DNA of 64,000 bases, from assembly GCA_040754075.1 (NCBI GenBank), contig JBFMDH010000002.1, forward strand, positions 248,001 through 312,000, read 5' to 3'. This document shows positions 53,287-61,730 of this stretch, in pieces (position 1 is the stretch's first letter; each line of letters opens with the position of its first letter). A model generated the notes under the pieces. That model saw nothing but the letters and a program-made list of their open reading frames with translations, ran no database searches and had not been told where the DNA came from. The translations under genes were made by a program, and so were the position numbers. Source of the DNA: Acidobacteriota bacterium. GTDB lineage: Bacteria > Acidobacteriota > Blastocatellia > UBA7656.

Positions 53287-54351
53287 TTAGTAAGTTCTTG
53301 GGCGATAGCCGGTGGTTAGTTCGGCGCGCGTGTGCCGCCATTTCGGTTCTTTATTGAGCGTTGCATTGGTGAGCTTGCGCAATGTCGTGATTGCTTTGCC
53401 GTAAAGCCCGACAGTTGTCGAAGAAAGTTTCGCGCCCGGCGGCTCATCCATAAACGGCATGAACTTGTCGGGGAAACCGGGCATCGTGCAGCCAATGCAG
53501 ATGCCGCCGACATTCGGGCAACCACCAACGCCGCCTGTCCAACCGCGCTTGGGCACATTGCAATTGACCACAGGTCCCCAGCATCCGAGTTTAACGATAC
53601 ATTGAGGCGCGCCGTATTCCTCGGCAAACTCGCCCTGCTCGTAATAGCCTGCGCGGTCGCAGCCTTCGTGAACCGTGCTGCCAAATAACCACAGCGGACG
53701 CCCGACCTCATCAAGCGGAATCATCGGCGCAAGCCCCGCCGCCAGATACAGCAGATAAAGCACCGTCTCCATAAAATTATCCGGGTGTACCGGACAGCCC
53801 GGCACATTGACAATCGGGATACCGGCTTTCGATCTCCAATTCCAACCGAGATAATCGGCAAGCCCCATCGCTCCGGTCGGATTGCCTTCCATCGCGTGTA
53901 TGCCGCCATAAGTCGCACAGGTGCCGATGGCAACCACGGCTAAGGCTTTCGGCGCGAGCCGGTCAATCCACTCGCAAGTGGTGATCGGTTGCCCGGTTGT
54001 CGGGTCGGTGCCAAATGCCGCCCAATAACCTTCGCTCTTGATTTTTTCGTTCGGTATCGAACCTTCGACAACCAGCACGAAAGGATCAAGTTCGCCGCGT
54101 TCGGCTTTATCCCAATACTGCATGAAGTCGTCGCCAACTTCATAAGCCAGCACAGGGTTGTAGAGGTGAACTTTGGGAAGTCCGGGAATGGCTCCCAAAA
54201 GCACATCTTCAATGCCGGGTTGAGTGGCGGAAGTGATGGCGACCGAGTCGCCGTCGCAGCCCAAACCTGCGGTAATCCAGAGAATATGAATGTCGCTGAC
54301 GGCTGGCGCGCGTTGCGTCACCCGACCATAGGGAATCGTCTCCGTTGCCAT
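53287..54351 (-). CDS. hhyS: [NiFe] hydrogenase small subunit, group 1h type
   Basis: A 354-residue Fe-S subunit carrying electrons away from the active site. No Tat signal, so the enzyme is cytoplasmic-facing. Motifs: ITAGLGCDGDSVA, where the usual second Cys of CxGC is Asp; VVAIGTCATYGGIHA; VPGCPVHPDN; HEGCDRAGYYEQGEFA; KLGCWGPVVNCNVPKRGW; GGCPNVGGICIGCTMPGFPDKFMPF. An Asp ligand on the proximal cluster is a known feature of the O2-insensitive Ralstonia actinobacterial-type hydrogenase. AAGGAGG precedes the ATG. It has a close paralogue at 56903. Confidence 0.95.
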   Translation of the reverse strand: MATETIPYGRVTQRAPAVSDIHILWITAGLGCDGDSVAITSATQPGIEDVLLGAIPGLPKVHLYNPVLAYEVGDDFMQYWDKAERGELDPFVLVVEGSIPNEKIKSEGYWAAFGTDPTTGQPITTCEWIDRLAPKALAVVAIGTCATYGGIHAMEGNPTGAMGLADYLGWNWRSKAGIPIVNVPGCPVHPDNFMETVLYLLYLAAGLAPMIPLDEVGRPLWLFGSTVHEGCDRAGYYEQGEFAEEYGAPQCIVKLGCWGPVVNCNVPKRGWTGGVGGCPNVGGICIGCTMPGFPDKFMPFMDEPPGAKLSSTTVGLYGKAITTLRKLTNATLNKEPKWRHTRAELTTGYRPRTY

Positions 54352-54500
54352 TAATGCCTCCTTTCCGAGACCGGTTAGTGATGTAAAGAAATTAGAGTGC
54401 TACTAAGCGTTAATGATGCTGAGTCCGAATTTCTTGTTTTTTTACAGACTGAAACAGCAACGATTGTAAGGCGAGGCGGCTTGGACGTCTATTCGCAACT

Positions 54501-54557
54501 CTACGTACTAGCCCTACGAAAATCTACGCATTTTTTGAGAAAAAACTACGTAGTTTT
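54501..54557 (-). promoter_or_regulatory. CTACG repeats and palindrome upstream of hhyS
   Basis: CTACG occurs at 54501, 54514, 54524 and 54546, the last within the perfect 16-bp palindrome AAAACTACGTAGTTTT (54542-54557). They lie 150-205 bp before the hhyS start, in the 231-bp gap after the response regulator gene. Spacings of 10 and 22 put three copies on about the same helical face. Candidate binding sites for the adjacent NarL-type regulator. Confidence 0.5.
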
Positions 54558-54582
54558 ATGAAGTGATAAGTTAGCGCCGGAT

Positions 54583-55257
54583 TCACTTCTTGATATCCTT
54601 TTCCATCGGGATAATTTTGCGTCGCAAAGCGTAGCGAATTAAGTCCGCCTGGGTATGCACGCCGAGTTTGTGCATGAGGTGCGAACGGTGAGTTTCAGCA
54701 GTGCGCACGCTGATGTTGAGGCGCGTGGCAATTTCGCTGTTGGTATGTCCTTCGACGGAAAGTTGCAACACTTCGCGTTCGCGTGTCGTCAGGGTTTCGT
54801 ATTTATCGAAGGTGCCGGATTTCGCCATCTGTTGATAGGCTTCAATGGCGCGGTCGGATAACGGCGGACTGAGGTAACGATAACCGGCGGCGACTTCGCG
54901 CACCGCTTGAATGAAATCCGACGACCCCGCATCTTTCAACACATAACCCGAAACTCCATTGGCAAGCGCCTCCAGCACGAACCCTTCATCGTCATACATG
55001 GAAAGAATGATGACTTTGGTCTGCGGCAGTTGTTTGCTGACCTGTCGCGCCACTTCCAAGCCGTTCAATCCGGGCATCATTAAATCCAGCACCGCAATAT
55101 CGGGGGTCAATTTCTTAATCAGTTCGAGCGCTTCCAACCCATCATCGGCTTCACCAATGACATTGAAATCGGCTTCACCTCTGAGCAAAGCGTGCAATCC
55201 TTGACGAACGATGCGGTGGTCATCAGCCAGGACGATGGAGATTTTTTTTGGCGTCAT
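54583..55257 (-). CDS. NarL/LuxR-type response regulator
   Basis: A 224-residue regulator. Receiver domain 1-125 with acidic pocket ADDH, phosphoacceptor Asp in DIAVLDLMMPG (about residue 57) and Lys in YVLKDAGSS. C-terminal LuxR helix-turn-helix (LTTREREVLQLSVEGHTNSEIATRLNISVRTAETHRSHLMHKLGV). Its ATG overlaps the histidine kinase stop (ATGA), so they are a coupled pair. Direct upstream position to hhySL and CTACG repeats suggest it controls the hydrogenase. Confidence 0.95.
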   Translation of the reverse strand: MTPKKISIVLADDHRIVRQGLHALLRGEADFNVIGEADDGLEALELIKKLTPDIAVLDLMMPGLNGLEVARQVSKQLPQTKVIILSMYDDEGFVLEALANGVSGYVLKDAGSSDFIQAVREVAAGYRYLSPPLSDRAIEAYQQMAKSGTFDKYETLTTREREVLQLSVEGHTNSEIATRLNISVRTAETHRSHLMHKLGVHTQADLIRYALRRKIIPMEKDIKK

Positions 55258-56906
55258 TTTTCCTCATTCATTGGCGAGTCGGGAGTGTCGCTGAGATTCC
55301 ATTCGGCGACCACCCGGGTGCCGCTCTCTGCGGTTGATTCGATAGCCCATTGTCCGCCTGAAAGCAGAGCGCGTTCGCGCATCCCGGTCAGTCCGTTCCC
55401 CTGTCCGGCGGCAAAAACCGTCTCCACATCAAAGCCTTTGCCGGAATTTTCAATGTCAACGGCGAGCGTATGTTGATCAGCCCAGATGCGCACCTTTGCT
55501 TCTTGTGCGCCGGAATGTCTGGCAACATTGGTTAAGGCTTCCTGCACAATGCGGAAAGCCGCGGTTTCAATTTCCGGGGCAAAGCGTCGGCTTTCCAGTC
55601 CGCTATGCCCGAAATCGACGCGCACCTGAGTTTGCGAAGAATATTGCCGGATGTGCATCAATAAAGTCGGCAACAACCCCAGATGGTCAAGCGTCGCCGG
55701 GCGCAAATCCAGCGACAGTTTACGCGTGTGGGTCATCAATTCATTGACCAGGGTCTGCGCTTCGGTGAGGCTTGCGTGTGCCGCGCCGGTCGTGAGTTTG
55801 GCGCTCATCTCCAATTTGAGTTTAAGCCCGGTTAAAATTTGTCCGATTTCATCGTGCAACTCCAACGCCAGCTTGCGCCGTTCGGCTTCCTGCACAGCAA
55901 TCAAACGGCGCGACAGGATTTCCATGCGCTCGGCATATTCGCGCAAGGCTTCTTCATTATGTTTGCGTCTGGAGATGTCACGGATGACGGCGATAACCAA
56001 TCTGCCGGATGCCGCAGTTACCGGACTGAGCATGATTTCAACCGGAAACTCGCTGCCGTCTTTACGTTTGCCGTAAAGCGTCAGCCCCGCGCCCATCGGT
56101 CGCAGGTGCGGGTCAAGGGTGTAAGCGGTGCGGCGCGCCACATGGTGCTGGCGGAATTTTTCAGGTAAGAGGACTTCAACCTGCTGCCCAAGCAACTCGT
56201 CGCGTCGGTATCCGAACATCTCTTCTACCTGAGCGTTGACCCGTTCAATGCGCCCGTTGTGATCAACCACCAGCATGGTGTCCGGCGCGTATTCAAAAAT
56301 CCCGCGCAGCATCTCTTCATTGCGAGAGAGCGCCGCTTCCGTCTGTTTGAGGTCGGTGATGTCAAAGCCGACGCCGTGAATGAACCACGGTCGCCCGTCG
56401 GTGTGGCGCACCATCTTCACTTCACATTGAAACCACACCACCCGTTCGTCGCGCGTCAGGACGCGATACACCGAATGCAGAGGTTCTCCGGTCAAAAAGG
56501 TTTGTGCCGCTTCGATACTCCAACGCCCTTTGTCATCCGGGTGAATCTGTTTATACCAACGCACCGGGTCGCGCAACCATTCTTCCTGCGTGAAGCCGAG
56601 CGTGCGTTCGATTTGTGGACTGACATAGGCTTCGCTGATGCCTCTGTCGAAAAACGCCATGAAGACTACTGCCGGAATTTGCTCGACCAGAATGCGGTAA
56701 CGCTCGCTTAAATCGGGCAACTCTCTTTGCGCCTGCCCGATGAATGAAAGCGGCGTTTGTCCGAGGTTCGATTCAACCAGAAAAAAAACATCGGCAAGCG
56801 CGGTCAATACGCTTTCTGCTTCGCTGAGGTCGGCGGGCAAAGCCGAATCCGTATAGGATGGTTCACCTTTGCGGTTGACAGTTGTGGGCGGCTCATTAAC
56901 GTTCAT
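55254..56906 (-). CDS. Soluble PAS-PAS histidine kinase (NarX/HisKA_3 type)
   Basis: A 550-residue kinase without membrane segments. PAS 1 at about 70-185 (ILVEQIPAVVFMAFFDRGISEAYVSPQIERTLGFTQEEW) with PAC end DITDLKQ; PAS 2 at about 195-320 (GIFEYAPDTMLVVDHNGRIERVNAQVEEMFGYRRDELLG). A HisKA_3 dimerisation helix has the phospho-His in LALELHDEIGQIL, then a HATPase domain (RIVQEALTNVARHSGAQEA, GNGLTGMRERALL). It overlaps hhyS2 upstream by ATGA and the regulator downstream. A cytosolic PAS kinase beside a hydrogenase subunit recalls HoxJ of the Ralstonia H2-sensing system. Signal inferred, not shown. Confidence 0.93.
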   Translation of the reverse strand: MNVNEPPTTVNRKGEPSYTDSALPADLSEAESVLTALADVFFLVESNLGQTPLSFIGQAQRELPDLSERYRILVEQIPAVVFMAFFDRGISEAYVSPQIERTLGFTQEEWLRDPVRWYKQIHPDDKGRWSIEAAQTFLTGEPLHSVYRVLTRDERVVWFQCEVKMVRHTDGRPWFIHGVGFDITDLKQTEAALSRNEEMLRGIFEYAPDTMLVVDHNGRIERVNAQVEEMFGYRRDELLGQQVEVLLPEKFRQHHVARRTAYTLDPHLRPMGAGLTLYGKRKDGSEFPVEIMLSPVTAASGRLVIAVIRDISRRKHNEEALREYAERMEILSRRLIAVQEAERRKLALELHDEIGQILTGLKLKLEMSAKLTTGAAHASLTEAQTLVNELMTHTRKLSLDLRPATLDHLGLLPTLLMHIRQYSSQTQVRVDFGHSGLESRRFAPEIETAAFRIVQEALTNVARHSGAQEAKVRIWADQHTLAVDIENSGKGFDVETVFAAGQGNGLTGMRERALLSGGQWAIESTAESGTRVVAEWNLSDTPDSPMNEEK

Positions 56907-57973
56907 GACTTTTCATTGGTGTAGATTCGCGTGTGATAGCCTGTGGTCAATCGAGACCCGCGTTTGCGCCATGCCGGTTCCTGGTTCAGAGAAATCTGGG
57001 TATAGCGACGCAACGCCTGAATCGCCCGACCATAAGTCATCACTGCCTGAGATGAGAGCAATGACCCCGGCGGCTGTTCCATAAACGGCATGAATTTATC
57101 GGGGAAACCCGGCATTGTGCAACCGATGCAAATGCCGCCGACATTCGGACAACCGCCCAATCCATTTATCCAACCGCGCTTGCCAACATTGCACTGTACG
57201 ACCGGTCCCCAGCATCCGAGTTTGACAATGCAATAACGCGAGCCATAGCTTTCGGCAAACTGTGCCTGTTCATAGTAGCCGCCACGGTCGCAGCCTTCGT
57301 GAACCGTATCGCCGAATAGCCATACCGGTCTGAAGGCTTCATCAAGCGGAATCTCCGGCGCGCGCCCTGCGGCTTGAAAAAGCAGATAAAGCAAGGTCTC
57401 TGTCAGATTGTCCGGTTGCGTCGGACAGCCCGGCACATTGACAATCGGGATACCGGCTTTCGATTTCCAATTCCAACCGAGATAATCGGCAAGCCCCATC
57501 GCCCCGGTCGGATTGCCTTCCATCGCGTGTATGCCGCCATAAGCTGCACAGGTGCCAACCGCCATTACTGCCCAAGCCTTGGGCGCGAGACGGTCAATCC
57601 ATTCACAAGTGGTGATCGGTTGTCCGGTTGTCGGGTCGGTGCCAAGCGCCGCCCAGTACCCTTCGCTTTTAATCGCTTCGTTGGGAATTGAGCCTTCAAT
57701 AACCAGAATAAACGGCTTGAGTTTTTCTGCCTCAGCCAATGCCAGCAAGCGCATAAACTCATCGGCATTTTCATAAGCGTAAAATGGATTGTAGAAATGC
57801 ACTTTCGGCAGTCCCGGCAAATTGCCGAGCACCAGGTCTTCGATGCTCGGTTGCATGGCTGCCGTAAGCGCGACCGATTCGCCGTCACAACCAAGCCCTG
57901 CGGTTATCCACAAAACATAAATCTCGCTTGCGGGCAATTGACTTGCGTCTGTGACAGGTTGGTTCGCGTTCAT
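56903..57973 (-). CDS. hhyS2: Second (orphan) group 1h hydrogenase small subunit, coupled to a kinase
   Basis: A 356-residue paralogue of HhyS, near-identical over long stretches (GSIPNEAIKSEGYWAALGTDPTTGQPITTCEW, GGCPNVGGICIGCTMPGFPDKFMPFM). All cluster cysteines of HhyS are kept. The proximal-motif residue that is Asp in HhyS (CDGD) is Glu here (CDGE). No second large subunit lies in the window. Its stop overlaps the histidine kinase start (ATGA), making it the first gene of hhyS2-kinase-regulator. Start at 57973 follows GAGGAAAC; the open frame upstream is poor. Could be a sensor subunit that borrows HhyL, or an alternative electron-transfer subunit. The name hhyS2 is mine. Confidence 0.88.
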   Translation of the reverse strand: MNANQPVTDASQLPASEIYVLWITAGLGCDGESVALTAAMQPSIEDLVLGNLPGLPKVHFYNPFYAYENADEFMRLLALAEAEKLKPFILVIEGSIPNEAIKSEGYWAALGTDPTTGQPITTCEWIDRLAPKAWAVMAVGTCAAYGGIHAMEGNPTGAMGLADYLGWNWKSKAGIPIVNVPGCPTQPDNLTETLLYLLFQAAGRAPEIPLDEAFRPVWLFGDTVHEGCDRGGYYEQAQFAESYGSRYCIVKLGCWGPVVQCNVGKRGWINGLGGCPNVGGICIGCTMPGFPDKFMPFMEQPPGSLLSSQAVMTYGRAIQALRRYTQISLNQEPAWRKRGSRLTTGYHTRIYTNEKS

Positions 57974-58208
57974 TGATTCCGGTTTCCTCGTTGACAAATT
58001 ACAGCAATAGTAATTCGAGTTGCGGTTTCGCGCCATCTTTCTGTGATTTATTTCTTTTTCTCCGCCGCGCAAAATATTTCAACTTTCCAAACCAAATGAC
58101 CACCTCATTCGTCTAAGGTTTTGCAACGCCAAAATCAACAACAGGACTTGAGCAAATTTGCTGACGAACGGGTCAGTCAGTGGCAATATCTTTTTGAGGG
58201 AAGTGGTT

Positions 58209-60224
58209 ATGATGAAAAAAGCTTTCACATTTAATTTAATGACAGCCAATCGGCGCGCGCTGTATTCAATGACTGCGCTGTTTCTGGTTTTCTCAATGAT
58301 TGCATCCAATATTGCGTTGGTCGCAGCCGATAGTAAGATGAAAACCTCTGCAAACAAAGGACTCAGCGAAGAACAAAAAATTGTTCATCTGCTTAACCGC
58401 GCGGGATTCGGCGCGCGTCCGGGCGATGTCGAACGGGTCAAAAAAATGGGCATTGACAAATATCTCGATTTGCAACTCCACCCCGACCGCATTGATGATT
58501 CGGCAATCAATGCGCGGTTGAAACCGTTCGAGTCGCTTGATATGACGCTTGCTCAGATCAACGAAAAATACCCGAATCCGCAATTTTTGTTGCGCCAGCT
58601 TGGATTTAAGCCCGGTCAACAGGCAGCAAATAATCAAAACCCTGACGCGCAGGCGGATGAAAAAGACCGCCGCGAACAACGTCAGGCGGTGATGAAGTAT
58701 TACCAGGAAAACGATGCCCGACCGCAGGCTTTTTTGTTGCAGGAACTACAGGGGCAAAAAATCATCCGCGCGATTTACAGCGAACGCCAGTTACAGGAAG
58801 TGCTGACCGATTTCTGGTTCAATCATTTCAATGTCTTCTGGCCCAAAAACGGTGTGCGCGCCACCGCAACCGATTACGAAATGAATGCCATTCGCCCGCA
58901 TACGCTCGGCAAATTCAAAGACCTGGTGCTGGCAACTGCCAGGAGTTCGGCAATGATGCAATATCTCGACAACTTTCAATCGAGTTCTCCGAATATGAAT
59001 TTGCCGACAGCGCGCAGAGGACAAGCCAATCGTCCGGGCGGACGTTTTCAACCGGGGCAGATGACCGAAGAACAACGCCAGCGATTGCAGCAGGCGCAAG
59101 AGCAATTCGCCCGCCGCAAACCCGGCATCAACGAAAACTATGCGCGCGAGTTGATGGAACTGCACACGCTTGGCGTCGATGGCGGCTACACGCAAAAAGA
59201 TGTGCAGGAAGTGGCGCGTTGCTTTACCGGTTGGACAATTGAACGACCAAACGCCGGGGGCAAAAAAGCCGCAGGCGAATTTATGTTCCGTCCAGTGATG
59301 CATGATAGCGGCGAAAAAATCATCCTCGGTCAAAAAATTGCCGCAGGCGGCGGTATCGAAGATGGCGAAAAGGTTATTGAAATTCTTGCGAAACATCCGA
59401 GCACCGCGAAATTCATTTCAACTAAACTGGCGCATAAATTCGTCAGCGACAACCCGCCGCAATCGTTGATTGAAAAAGTCGCAGGCGTTTATATGAAGAC
59501 CGATGGCGACATCCGCGAAATGTTAAAAACCATTTACACTTCACCGGAGTTTTACGCGACGGAAAGCTATCGCGCCAAAATCAAATCGCCGTTTGAACTC
59601 GCCATTTCAGCGATTCGCGCCGTTGGCGCAGAAACCGTCAACCCGCGTCAGGTGGCGCAATTTGTTGCCAAGATGGGACAACCGCTTTACCTTTATCAAC
59701 CGCCGACCGGTTATCCTGACCGCGCCGAACAATGGGTCAACACCGGCGCGTTGCTGGAACGATTGAATTTCGCCTTGGCGCTCAGTTCAAATAAGATTGC
59801 CGGAACCAATGCCGACATCAACAAAGTTGCGGGCAAAGCCGATGCGAAAAATGAAAAACAGGTGCTCGATAAAGCGATTGCCGTATTGTTGGATAATCAA
59901 GTGTCAGCGCAAACCCGCGCGGTGCTTGAGAAACAATTGAAAGAAGGGGTCGCAGTGAAAGGCGAACTCGGCGATGAAGCGAAAATTCCAACCATCGCCG
60001 GAGCCGCGAAAGCCGATGAGATGATGAATGATCCGAATGCGAATCCGCGACCGCGACAGGCGCTCGGCGGCGGCGATCAGGTGAGCCGAGCCGAACGCAA
60101 TTTGCTCGGCTTTGAAAGACGAATGGGTATTCAAAGCCCGACCATCGCGCAAACCCCGGTTGACCCGACCTTCGCGAAAGTATTCGGACTCGTACTCGGT
60201 TCGCCGGAATTTCAACGTCGTTAA
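58209..60224 (+). CDS. DUF1800 family protein
   Basis: A 671-residue exported DUF1800 protein. Start at 58209 after GAGGGAAG; signal segment at about residues 18-40. Family motifs: KIVHLLNRAGFGARPGDVERVKKMGIDKYLDLQLHP, LTDFWFNHFNVFW, NENYARELMELHTLGVDGGYTQKDVQEVARCFTGW, and FISTKLAHKFV. Low-complexity Gln/Arg-rich segments (about residues 155-165 and 270-310) interrupt the domain. Always found next to a DUF1501 gene, as here. Function unknown; the pair is common in Acidobacteriota and Planctomycetes. Confidence 0.9.
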   Translation: MMKKAFTFNLMTANRRALYSMTALFLVFSMIASNIALVAADSKMKTSANKGLSEEQKIVHLLNRAGFGARPGDVERVKKMGIDKYLDLQLHPDRIDDSAINARLKPFESLDMTLAQINEKYPNPQFLLRQLGFKPGQQAANNQNPDAQADEKDRREQRQAVMKYYQENDARPQAFLLQELQGQKIIRAIYSERQLQEVLTDFWFNHFNVFWPKNGVRATATDYEMNAIRPHTLGKFKDLVLATARSSAMMQYLDNFQSSSPNMNLPTARRGQANRPGGRFQPGQMTEEQRQRLQQAQEQFARRKPGINENYARELMELHTLGVDGGYTQKDVQEVARCFTGWTIERPNAGGKKAAGEFMFRPVMHDSGEKIILGQKIAAGGGIEDGEKVIEILAKHPSTAKFISTKLAHKFVSDNPPQSLIEKVAGVYMKTDGDIREMLKTIYTSPEFYATESYRAKIKSPFELAISAIRAVGAETVNPRQVAQFVAKMGQPLYLYQPPTGYPDRAEQWVNTGALLERLNFALALSSNKIAGTNADINKVAGKADAKNEKQVLDKAIAVLLDNQVSAQTRAVLEKQLKEGVAVKGELGDEAKIPTIAGAAKADEMMNDPNANPRPRQALGGGDQVSRAERNLLGFERRMGIQSPTIAQTPVDPTFAKVFGLVLGSPEFQRR

Positions 60225-60269
60225 ACAAAGTATGAAGTGTGAACGATGAAATATAGAAGAACTCTTTTG

Positions 60270-60304
60270 TTCATCATTCATCATTCATCATTCATCATTC
60301 AATA
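60270..60304 (+). repeat. TTCATCA heptamer array between DUF1800 and DUF1501 genes
   Basis: Four exact TTCATCA units (60270-60297) plus a degenerate fifth. An imperfect reverse-complement set (for example GATGAA) lies just upstream at about 60228-60252, so a hairpin is possible. The array ends 25 bases before the DUF1501 start codon. Confidence 0.75.
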
Positions 60305-60329
60305 AGCATTCAGCACGAGGAGTAAGGTT

Positions 60330-61580
60330 ATGGCAATCACACGAAGATATTTTTTGAAGTCATCAGGGCTGGCGCTTGCAAGCACAGGAGTAATCGGAGT
60401 GCCGCAATTTTTACAACGCGCGGCGCTCGCGCAATCAACCGCAAGCGGCAAAGATAAGCCCGTCATTATTGCGATTTTTCAACGCGGCGCAATGGATGGC
60501 ATTTCAGCCGTGGTGCCGTTTGGCGATAAAAATTACTACAGCCTGCGTTCACAAATCGCAATTGGGCAACCGAAAACCGGCGATGCGGAAACGACGATTG
60601 ACCTTGATGGATTTTTCGGGCTTCACCCGGCGCTTGCCGCATTCAAACCGATTTATGATGCGGGGCAACTCGCCATCGTTCATGCAGTCGGCTCGCCCGA
60701 TAACACCCGTTCACATTTCGACGCGCAGGATTACATGGAATCGGCTACACCGGGAAAAAAAGGAACGCCTGATGGCTGGTTGAATCGTTACCTGTCGGCG
60801 AAAAAAGATGCGCAGGCAACGCCGTTTCGCGCCGTCGCGTTCAGTTCAAATATGCCGCGCAGTTTGCTCGGCAAAGAGAATGCGATTGCCCTGACCAACA
60901 TCAATGATTTCGGGGTGCGCAGCAATGCCACAGGGTTTGAAGCGCTCTACGCGCAGAACATGGCGGATTCGCTACACGACACCGGCAAAGATGCTTTTGA
61001 AGCCATGAAGATGTTGAAAAAAGCCAATCCGCAGCAATACCGGGCTGCAAATGGCGCGACCTATCCGAACACCCCATTCGGTCAAAGCCTGCTGCAAATC
61101 GCGCAGTTGATCAAATCGAACATCGGATTGGAAGTCGCATTTGCCGACATCGGCGGCTGGGATACGCACGCCAATCAAGGCAATGCGCGCGGGCAACTGG
61201 CGAATAATCTGCGACAGTTTTCGCAAGCCATTGCTGCATTGTACAAAGACCTCGGCGACCGCATGACCAACGTCGTCATTTTAACCATGACCGAATTCGG
61301 ACGAACGATTCGGCAAAACGGTTCGGGCGGCACCGACCACGGACACGCCAGTTGTCTATTTGCGCTTGGCGGCAAAGTGAAAGGCGGCAAAGTCTACGGC
61401 AAGTTCCCGGGGCTTGCGCAAGAGCAATTGTACGAAGGGCGCGACCTGGCATTGACGACAGATTTTCGCGATGTATTTGGTGAAATTGCGGCGCGTCACC
61501 TGAACGCGAGCAACGTGAATTCAATCTTTCCGGGTTATGCGGTGAACCCTGCGAATTTCAAAGGGTTCATTAAAGGTTAA
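60330..61580 (+). CDS. DUF1501 family protein with Tat signal
   Basis: A 416-residue protein with a twin-arginine signal (TRRYFLKSSGLALASTGVIGVPQ), so it is exported folded. DUF1501/alkaline-phosphatase-superfamily-like features: VIIAIFQRGAMDGISAVVPFGD, AIVHAVGSPDNTRSHFDAQDYME, GGWDTHANQG, VVILTMTEFGRTIRQNGSGGTDHGHASCLFALGG. The conserved Asp and His residues could bind metal. GAGGAGTAAGG precedes the ATG. Operon partner of the DUF1800 gene. Confidence 0.92.
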   Translation: MAITRRYFLKSSGLALASTGVIGVPQFLQRAALAQSTASGKDKPVIIAIFQRGAMDGISAVVPFGDKNYYSLRSQIAIGQPKTGDAETTIDLDGFFGLHPALAAFKPIYDAGQLAIVHAVGSPDNTRSHFDAQDYMESATPGKKGTPDGWLNRYLSAKKDAQATPFRAVAFSSNMPRSLLGKENAIALTNINDFGVRSNATGFEALYAQNMADSLHDTGKDAFEAMKMLKKANPQQYRAANGATYPNTPFGQSLLQIAQLIKSNIGLEVAFADIGGWDTHANQGNARGQLANNLRQFSQAIAALYKDLGDRMTNVVILTMTEFGRTIRQNGSGGTDHGHASCLFALGGKVKGGKVYGKFPGLAQEQLYEGRDLALTTDFRDVFGEIAARHLNASNVNSIFPGYAVNPANFKGFIKG

Positions 61581-61647
61581 TCGCGAACCGAAACATCAAT
61601 TGAAGTGCGAATATTGAGTTCGCATCTCTTGTCCAACGTCAATTCTC

Positions 61648-61682
61648 AGAGGGACTCGCGCGAGTCCCTCTCACACTTTTTC
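61648..61682 (+). terminator. Terminator after the DUF1501 gene
   Basis: A perfect 24-bp palindrome (61648-61671, arms AGAGGGACTCGC and its complement) followed by CACACTTTTTC. In RNA the central CGCG would open as the loop. Confidence 0.75.
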
Positions 61683-61730
61683 AAATCAAAATTTATTCGA
61701 CCTGCAAAATTTCGTTGAAGGATGGAAGTG

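Noticed and set aside
56903-57973. Second small subunit as a decaying duplicate
   Set aside because: Full length, all cluster cysteines kept, good ribosome site, and tight coupling with the kinase gene.
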